DNA of 64,000 nt from Hyperoodon ampullatus. Taxonomy: Eukaryota; Chordata; Mammalia; Artiodactyla; Ziphiidae. Below, piece by piece: positions 60,301 to 64,000 of this stretch (its first letter is position 1; every line of letters starts with the position of its first letter). The position numbers and the translations under genes were made by a program. The notes under the pieces are model-generated. The model ran no database searches, was not told where the DNA came from, and was given only the letters and a program-made list of their open reading frames with translations. The stretch is from contig OX457063.1 in NCBI GenBank assembly GCA_949752795.1, positions 68,533,783 to 68,597,782 of the forward strand, given 5' to 3'.

Positions 60301-63300
60301 CTCTCCATCTCTGGAGTGACAGGTAAAGGGGTTCCCTTGCCCATGTTTTCTTTGTATAACACCTGTGTGATCAGAAAGCATCCAGAAAAACAACCATAAG
60401 TAACATTACATTTGTTGTGAGATTTTAAGGGTCAGTTCAACTTCCTTGTTATCAAATGACACAGTAGTCCGAGGAGCCAGGAGTTATGTGCTGACAAGAT
60501 GCCACAAAAAAATGTAATGACAGCCACTCTTGGGATTAGGAAACTGACTCTATCTGGGGTAGCAGGGCCCTTAGTTGCTGGGGGAAGACTGGAGTTATCC
60601 TCCCAAACAGTCACATGGGGATTTGAGATTGTTAGAACTTGGTTGTGTTGTTATCCAAGCAAACTAAAAGAAAAAAGGTTTCAAAAAAATTTTTTTTAAA
60701 TGCCAGATGGAACAGAAATCAGAATTAACTTGAAAAAAAAAAAAAAGAATCCATAGTAGTACCACAGAGATGTGAAAGTATGTCCTTTTGCTAAGTGAGG
60801 TATGTTAGAAGCAAAGGAAGGGAAGTGGATTTAAAAGAAGAATAAATGTTAAGAATCAATTTAATTATGAGGTTAAATGGCATCTATTTTCCGTTTCTTT
60901 CCAAAATACCGAGCTAAGGTTCTCTTGATTGAGTTTGACTCTCTGCATCTCTGGAGTGATGGAGATTGGGATTCCTGTGCCCAGGTTTTCTTTGTATAGC
61001 ACCTGTGTGATAGGAAAGCATCCAGAACAAAAAGAGCAATCAACCACTCTCCCCTTCTTGCAGAGCAGTTGGGAGTAGAAGGACAAAGAGGAAGAGAACA
61101 AGTTAGAGGAAGGGAAATACCAGAAGCTTCTAGATCCAACCTGTAGGAGCCTAAAGACATCCTTAAAAGCAAGGGAATGCAGGAAGGAGCAGGGAAACTA
61201 AGAAATTAAAAAGGAGAATTTTACTGTTTTGTTGAATTAGTCTCTGCATCACTGAGCAAAGGAGAGCACCATGGAAGGGAACGACGAGCTGTGCCCCCCA
61301 GCTTGTTATGAGGTTGGGGAAAAAAAAGAAAGGACAGAGACAGAAGGAGAACCGAGGAAGTTATTTTGATTTGGAAATGTTATTAATAAACCACATAAGG
61401 GTATTTAGGTTTTATAAACATTGCATATATGAAGATGCATACACACAAGTCTTCTTTTGTTGATTTTCAAAAGAAGTCAAGGTATTTAATTTTTAGTTTA
61501 GGTGAACATATTGGGAAGAATTAATTATATTTAAATGGAGAACAGTGACAAAATGCTAAAAAAAAAAAAAAACCCTGAAAATATCTATACAAATACCAGT
61601 AGAGACCAAGAAGGTTAGAATAGGAAATGAAGCCAACAGTTTAAACTTATTTGCAGAATAAATTTTTGTAAGCTTTACGTTCAAATGAAAGTTGCCAAAG
61701 CAGGATAATGTGGGTGCCTAGAGACTGGGAATGCTATGTTTTTAAAGGCTGGAATATCATATTGAACATTTTTTAAGTGATGTTAATGTTTAACCAAAAT
61801 GGGGAAACTGATTCATGGGAAATGGCAGCATTAGGTTGCAAACAAGACACAAGACGTGTCAAAGTTTTTACTGGGATAAGTTGATTAGGCTTTAAAATAA
61901 TAGCCATTAATCTTTTTTAAAAATGGTTTAAAATTAGTTAAAGGGTTTTTGTTTGTTTGCTTTTTAAATACCGAACTAAAGTTTTCTTGATTGTGTTTGA
62001 CTCTCTCCATCTCTGGAGTGATGGGAACTGGAATCCCTTTCCCGATGTTTTCTTTATACAACACCTGTACGATACAAGAAAGCATCCAGAAAAAACAAGA
62101 GCAGTCAAAAACAGCCCTTTCATCTATTGTGTAAGGAACGTACTATGAAACACAGACGTCAAACAGGAAAGACAAATTCACCAAGTCAATCTTTTTTCAA
62201 GCACAGATCTGGATGAAAACATGCTCCATATTTCCTTGGCTAAAGTGCCAGTGTATGTGATGTTCAACTTTTAAGCTAACTCATATATTAAATGGTGGTT
62301 TTCTGTGTTAGGAATTAAGAAAAAAAATCAAATTTCATAAAATTACTAAAATGCTTAGTGTACAATAGAAAGGTTATTTTTTAATTAGATGGGCAAATAT
62401 TTATTTTCCCTACACAGAACATCTGTTTTACAGAATAACAGATATTTTAAACCCTAGGTCAAATCTATGCGATATAGGAAATTGGTCTTTGTTGGGTAAA
62501 TTCAAGTTATAGAGGTGGTCAAGTCTAAATACATAGCACTGTTTATCTTCCATAGAATCTTAAAGGCTCTATGCACCACTTGATAAAAATTGCCTAAATG
62601 CAACCTATGTAAAAATTAACACAAATGGTTACTTAAAAGAAAGAAATTGTCCAGGATCATCAGGATCATTAATATCTCAAATAGATATGAGCAATAATAT
62701 ACTTACTCTAATACAGAAGAAAATAATTTTAAAATAGTTTTGAAAATTAATGTAAACCTTTCCAAAAGAAAGAATAATAATAATAATATAAACCTATAAG
62801 GAAAACAGTGAATATAACATTCCGAAAATAATATCAATTTATACCAAAAATTTAATAAGATCAAAAGGTTGTTAGTGAATAGTAATTAAAACAAAACAAA
62901 AAGACAGTGGGACCAAAGAAAGTTACTTAATTGTGTGAAAGAATCAAACTTTCAGAAAATATTTAAATGGACAATTAAAAAACATTTTGGATCAAAACTC
63001 GCCCTACCTACCCCCCACCCCCCCAAAAAAAATCCAGCTAGATTTTCCTAATGACATTTGATTCTCCATCTCAGGCATAAGTAAATCTAAGATCCTTATA
63101 TAAAAGTTTCACAGACTATTGAGTAGTATAGAGTTTTTTAGCAACAAAAATATTAATAAAAGAAAACATTAAATATAGACTCACAATCTAATTTGTGTAT
63201 TTTTTAAAAGATCAGAAGATCTGGATTTCTATTCATGGAATGGCTTGTTTAGAACAAGTATCAAGATAAGATTGCTTTGGGTTCCAATACTGAGTGATTT

Positions 63301-63843
63301 TCTTTCTTGGTGCTCTGTTTATCCAGATAGGATCTATGTTAAGCTAAACCTTGTCCCCAGCAAGGGCCACTATTTCTACACATGGCCTCAAGTCCTGTGT
63401 CTTTTCTTTCAATGCTAACGCAGCTACATCAAATATAAGTATTCCCAAGTAAATAAAGCTATAGTATTTGGGGGTTTTGGACATCAATTAACTTCAAAAG
63501 TCCCATAAAACGTGAAAAGGGAAGGAAAGGAATCGATGAAAAGTTTTAAGGGACTATTATAGGAAGTATAAAATGTTAGAATCAAATGGTGAGTAAAAGA
63601 TCTGGAAAACAGAAAAATTTAGTTGATGAGTTTTTTTTTTAAGAAAAATGTGTTAAACTGATTATTTTAAAGGGACTAACAGAAGTTTTGTTTTATAGAA
63701 AAGTATTATCATTTTTTTTTAATACGAGTTAAGAGCTTTCTCCCAAATACCGAGCTAAAGTTCTCCTGGTTGTGCTTGACCCGCTCCATCTCGGGAGTGA
63801 CCGGGAGGGGAGTCCCCTTGCTCAAGTTCTCTTTGTACAGAAT
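51205..63843 (-). CDS. NEB: NEB, nebulin C-terminal part (5' part outside window)
   Basis: Thirteen exons on the minus strand, listed singly below, sum to 1,464 bp: 487 residues plus stop, with all phases joining. Nebulin is the giant thin-filament protein of skeletal muscle. Its C-terminus sits in the Z-disc and binds partners through Ser-rich and SH3 domains. In transcription order: seven single-repeat 93-bp exons (31 residues each, VLYKEN...[14 protein letters not shown]), a 108-bp and a 184-bp exon with further nebulin repeats ([25 protein letters not shown]), a linker exon, two Ser-rich exons, and the SH3 exon. Most of the gene lies beyond the window end. The RIF1-NEB tail-to-tail order matches other mammals. 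Confidence 0.97.
51480..52520 (+). mobile_element. Old L1M fragment in NEB intron
   Basis: Sense L1M ORF2 end and 3' part: CATCGTTAGTCATCAGGAAA, TACAATGAAATACCCCTTCA, CCAAATGCCCACCAACTGAT. Many stops. Antisense with respect to NEB. Confidence 0.8.
52640..53250 (-). mobile_element. Old L1M 3'-end fragment
   Basis: Antisense L1M-like text: GGAAGTCTTTCCATATAAAT, TGGACATTTAATTGTCACC, TATTTGGTCAAAGGCATGTG. Boundaries are approximate. Confidence 0.5.
53504..53711 (-). repeat. CHR-type tRNA SINE in NEB intron
   Basis: Lies in sense with NEB (minus strand), T tract on the + strand. Flanks GGACTTCCATCT and GGACTTCATCTA are a diverged target duplication. Confidence 0.9.
53712..54228 (-). other. NEB intron, nothing recognised
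   Basis: AT-rich intron between a SINE and the mariner MITE. Confidence 0.6.
54229..54309. mobile_element. Mariner-type palindromic MITE (81 bp)
   Basis: TTTGGGTTGGCCAAGAAGTT pairs with its far end (AACTCTTTGGCCAGCCCAG), and GTTCGTTCGGGTTTTTC pairs with AAAAATCCGAACGAAC around a central 13-base loop. TA flanks both ends (54227-54228, 54310-54311). Non-autonomous, with few mismatches between arms. Confidence 0.88.
54637..54743 (-). CDS. NEB: NEB exon, Ser/Thr-rich linker before SH3
   Basis: 107 bp, acceptor CTTTTCAG, donor GTAAGT. Encodes [19 protein letters not shown], then [14 protein letters not shown], joining to KIFRAMYDY of the SH3 exon. Ser/Thr-rich, likely phosphorylated and flexible. 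Confidence 0.96.
55043..55189 (-). CDS. NEB: NEB exon, Ser-rich domain
   Basis: 147 bp, acceptor ACCTCCCCAG, donor GTACAA. Encodes [30 protein letters not shown] and [11 protein letters not shown]. This is the nebulin Ser-rich segment with basic-directed and acidic phosphorylation-like sites. GC-rich compared with its neighbours. Confidence 0.95.
55358..55445 (-). repeat. MIR fragment
   Basis: GTTAAGTGGTACAGCCAGGC, TTCCAATCCCGGAGTCTG resemble the antisense MIR body. Short. Confidence 0.45.
55890..55912. repeat. (AAT)n microsatellite
   Basis: Seven AAT units in a NEB intron. Confidence 0.9.
56138..56230 (-). CDS. NEB: NEB exon, linker to Ser-rich domain
   Basis: 93 bp in split phase, acceptor CACTTTCAG, donor GTATGT. 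Encodes [20 protein letters not shown] to LHMIN. It is 93 bp like the repeat exons but is not one of them: no VLYKEN or TPEMER motif and a different phase. Confidence 0.95.
56533..56716 (-). CDS. NEB: NEB exon, C-terminal nebulin repeats
   Basis: 184 bp, acceptor ATGAAATTTCAG, donor GTAACT. Encodes [35 protein letters not shown] and [13 protein letters not shown]. Actin-binding-type repeat spacing is retained (YHEDFEK, INYRG). Confidence 0.96.
56822..56929 (-). CDS. NEB: NEB exon, single nebulin repeat
   Basis: 108 bp, 36 codons, phase 0 both ends, acceptor CCTCTGTCAG, donor GTGAGT. Encodes [18 protein letters not shown] then ETQRHIST. The reading frame is open through the following 105-bp intron as well, which is an accident of the sequence. 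Confidence 0.95.
57594..57768. repeat. Imperfect tandem duplication, period about 94 bp
   Basis: TTTTAGTGTG...TTTTCAGTTGA and TTATG(G/A)TGTTAAAATGTTAT both occur twice, about 94 bp apart, in the NEB intron just 3' of repeat exon a. Confidence 0.85.
57792..57884 (-). CDS. NEB: NEB 93-bp repeat exon a (most 3')
   Basis: 31 codons, phase 0 both ends: [19 protein letters not shown] then [12 protein letters not shown]. Acceptor GCCCCTCTAG, donor GTATTT. It has ERAKR where most copies have ERVK. Symmetric exons of this set are alternatively spliced in mammalian NEB. Confidence 0.95.
58214..58306 (-). CDS. NEB: NEB 93-bp repeat exon b
   Basis: 31 codons, phase 0: [19 protein letters not shown] then [12 protein letters not shown]. 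Acceptor ATCTCACAG, donor GTATTT. The ALF triplet replaces the usual TPV/TPI before TPEM. Confidence 0.95.
58598..58690 (-). CDS. NEB: NEB 93-bp repeat exon c
   Basis: 31 codons, phase 0: [19 protein letters not shown] then [12 protein letters not shown]. Acceptor CTCATGTAG, donor GTATTG. MQR instead of MER is shared with exon e. Confidence 0.95.
59350..59510. mobile_element. MER20/MER58-like hAT element in NEB intron
   Basis: AGTGGTTCTCAAAGTTGAGG, GTCAGCATCACCTGAGACC, GGTGATTCTGATGCACAC match this class of short hAT elements. Confidence 0.65.
59812..59868 (-). pseudogene. Decayed NEB 93-bp repeat exon (relic 1)
   Basis: The NEB strand has acceptor-like CCCTGCCAG followed by sequence aligning to the first half of the repeat exons: ACAAAGAGACCTTGGGGAAA, CCCCTAATCCTCTCC. 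It has lost one base near the start, has an in-frame TAA in the repeat frame, and the NQEN.SS end and the donor are missing. It lies in the otherwise over-long gap between exons c and d. Confidence 0.75.
60270..60362 (-). CDS. NEB: NEB 93-bp repeat exon d
   Basis: 31 codons, phase 0: [19 protein letters not shown] then [12 protein letters not shown]. Acceptor GATCACACAG, donor GTACTT. The upstream flank (TTTCTGGATGCTTTCTGATC on the NEB strand) is shared with exons e and f. Confidence 0.95.
60910..61002 (-). CDS. NEB: NEB 93-bp repeat exon e
   Basis: 31 codons, phase 0: [19 protein letters not shown] then [12 protein letters not shown]. Acceptor ATCACACAG, donor GTATTT. Most divergent core of the set (GTGIPISI). 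Confidence 0.95.
61972..62064 (-). CDS. NEB: NEB 93-bp repeat exon f
   Basis: 31 codons, phase 0: [19 protein letters not shown] then [12 protein letters not shown]. Acceptor TCGTACAG, donor GTATTT. Confidence 0.95.
62065..63750 (-). other. NEB intron between repeat exons f and g
   Basis: About 1.7 kb, A-rich, with the decayed exon relic at 63031-63108 and otherwise no recognised feature. Confidence 0.65.
63031..63108 (-). pseudogene. Decayed NEB 93-bp repeat exon (relic 2)
   Basis: On the NEB strand, CTGAGATGGAGAATCAAATG and GGAAAATCTAGCTGGATTT align with the [14 protein letters not shown] half of the repeat exons, with a damaged VLYKEN half before it. The sequence has small deletions, an in-frame stop and no GT donor at the expected place. 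Sits between exons f and g. Confidence 0.7.
63751..63843 (-). CDS. NEB: NEB 93-bp repeat exon g (most 5' in window)
   Basis: 31 codons, phase 0: [19 protein letters not shown] then [12 protein letters not shown]. Acceptor TGCACACAG, donor GTATTT. GC-richer than the other copies; more NEB exons lie beyond the window end. Confidence 0.95.
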
Positions 63844-64000
63844 CTGTGTGCACAAAATCAACAATCAAATCAGCCTGGACCCATTGTTTAGGAAGACTTA
63901 GCTTTTGAAATAGGTTCTAAAAGTATTTTTGCTTGTTTGTTTTCATAATGACATAAAATTGGCCTAAATAACTTTAAGAAATAGAACAAGTACAGATCAC

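Noticed and set aside
1..64000. CRISPR array, bacterial operon, phage or integrated virus genes
   Set aside because: No regularly spaced repeats with spacers, no prokaryotic gene arrangement and no viral gene set are seen; the only LTR-like parts are short non-coding MaLR pieces.

Overview
The window is mammalian nuclear DNA, most likely from a whale or dolphin. The main evidence is about sixteen copies of a tRNA-derived CHR-type SINE. Each starts, in sense, near TTCCCTGGTGGCGCAGTGG and ends in an A-rich tail or an (AAATA)n tail; this family is typical of Cetacea and their hippo/ruminant relatives. The short GC-rich version with the GAGAGGCCCGCGTACCGC end is the one I associate with cetaceans. 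The species cannot be told from the sequence.

Two genes lie tail to tail, as in other mammals. RIF1 (replication timing regulatory factor 1) is on the + strand. The window opens in one of its introns, and 28 coding exons from 1859 to the stop codon at 41543-41545 encode about 2,203 residues, roughly human residue 270 to the end. All exon phases join without a frameshift or stop. The parts seen are most of the N-terminal HEAT-repeat domain (1859 to about 27504), a 3,225-bp exon coding the disordered middle (31964-35188), the two PP1-docking motifs SILK and RVSF, the 78-bp alternative S/K cassette, and the conserved C-terminal DNA/BLM-binding region. The 3' UTR follows, with a likely poly(A) signal at 42437.

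From about 42.5 to 50.6 kb lies the intergenic region. Its first 4 kb is unusually poor in young repeats; the rest holds an hAT element split by a SINE, an L1 split by a SINE, a MaLR LTR split by a SINE, and a 25-bp minisatellite.

NEB (nebulin) is on the - strand. Its 3' end occupies about 50.6 kb to the window end: SH3 exon and stop (51205-51378), two Ser-rich linker exons, three further exons, and then seven equal 93-bp exons that each encode one 31-residue Z-disc repeat. These are in phase 0 and are the NEB exons known to be alternatively spliced. Between them lie at least two decayed copies of the same exon.

Introns are filled with antisense L1 fragments, MIR, MER5A/MER20-type hAT remnants, a near-complete decayed Tigger1 element (12178-14416), a mariner-type palindromic MITE (54229-54309) and MaLR LTRs. 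I found no RNA gene, CRISPR array or clearly new biological system. The most interesting signals are the NEB exon relics, the GC-AG intron in RIF1 with an in-frame GT donor 15 bp further on, and small tandem duplications near NEB exons.
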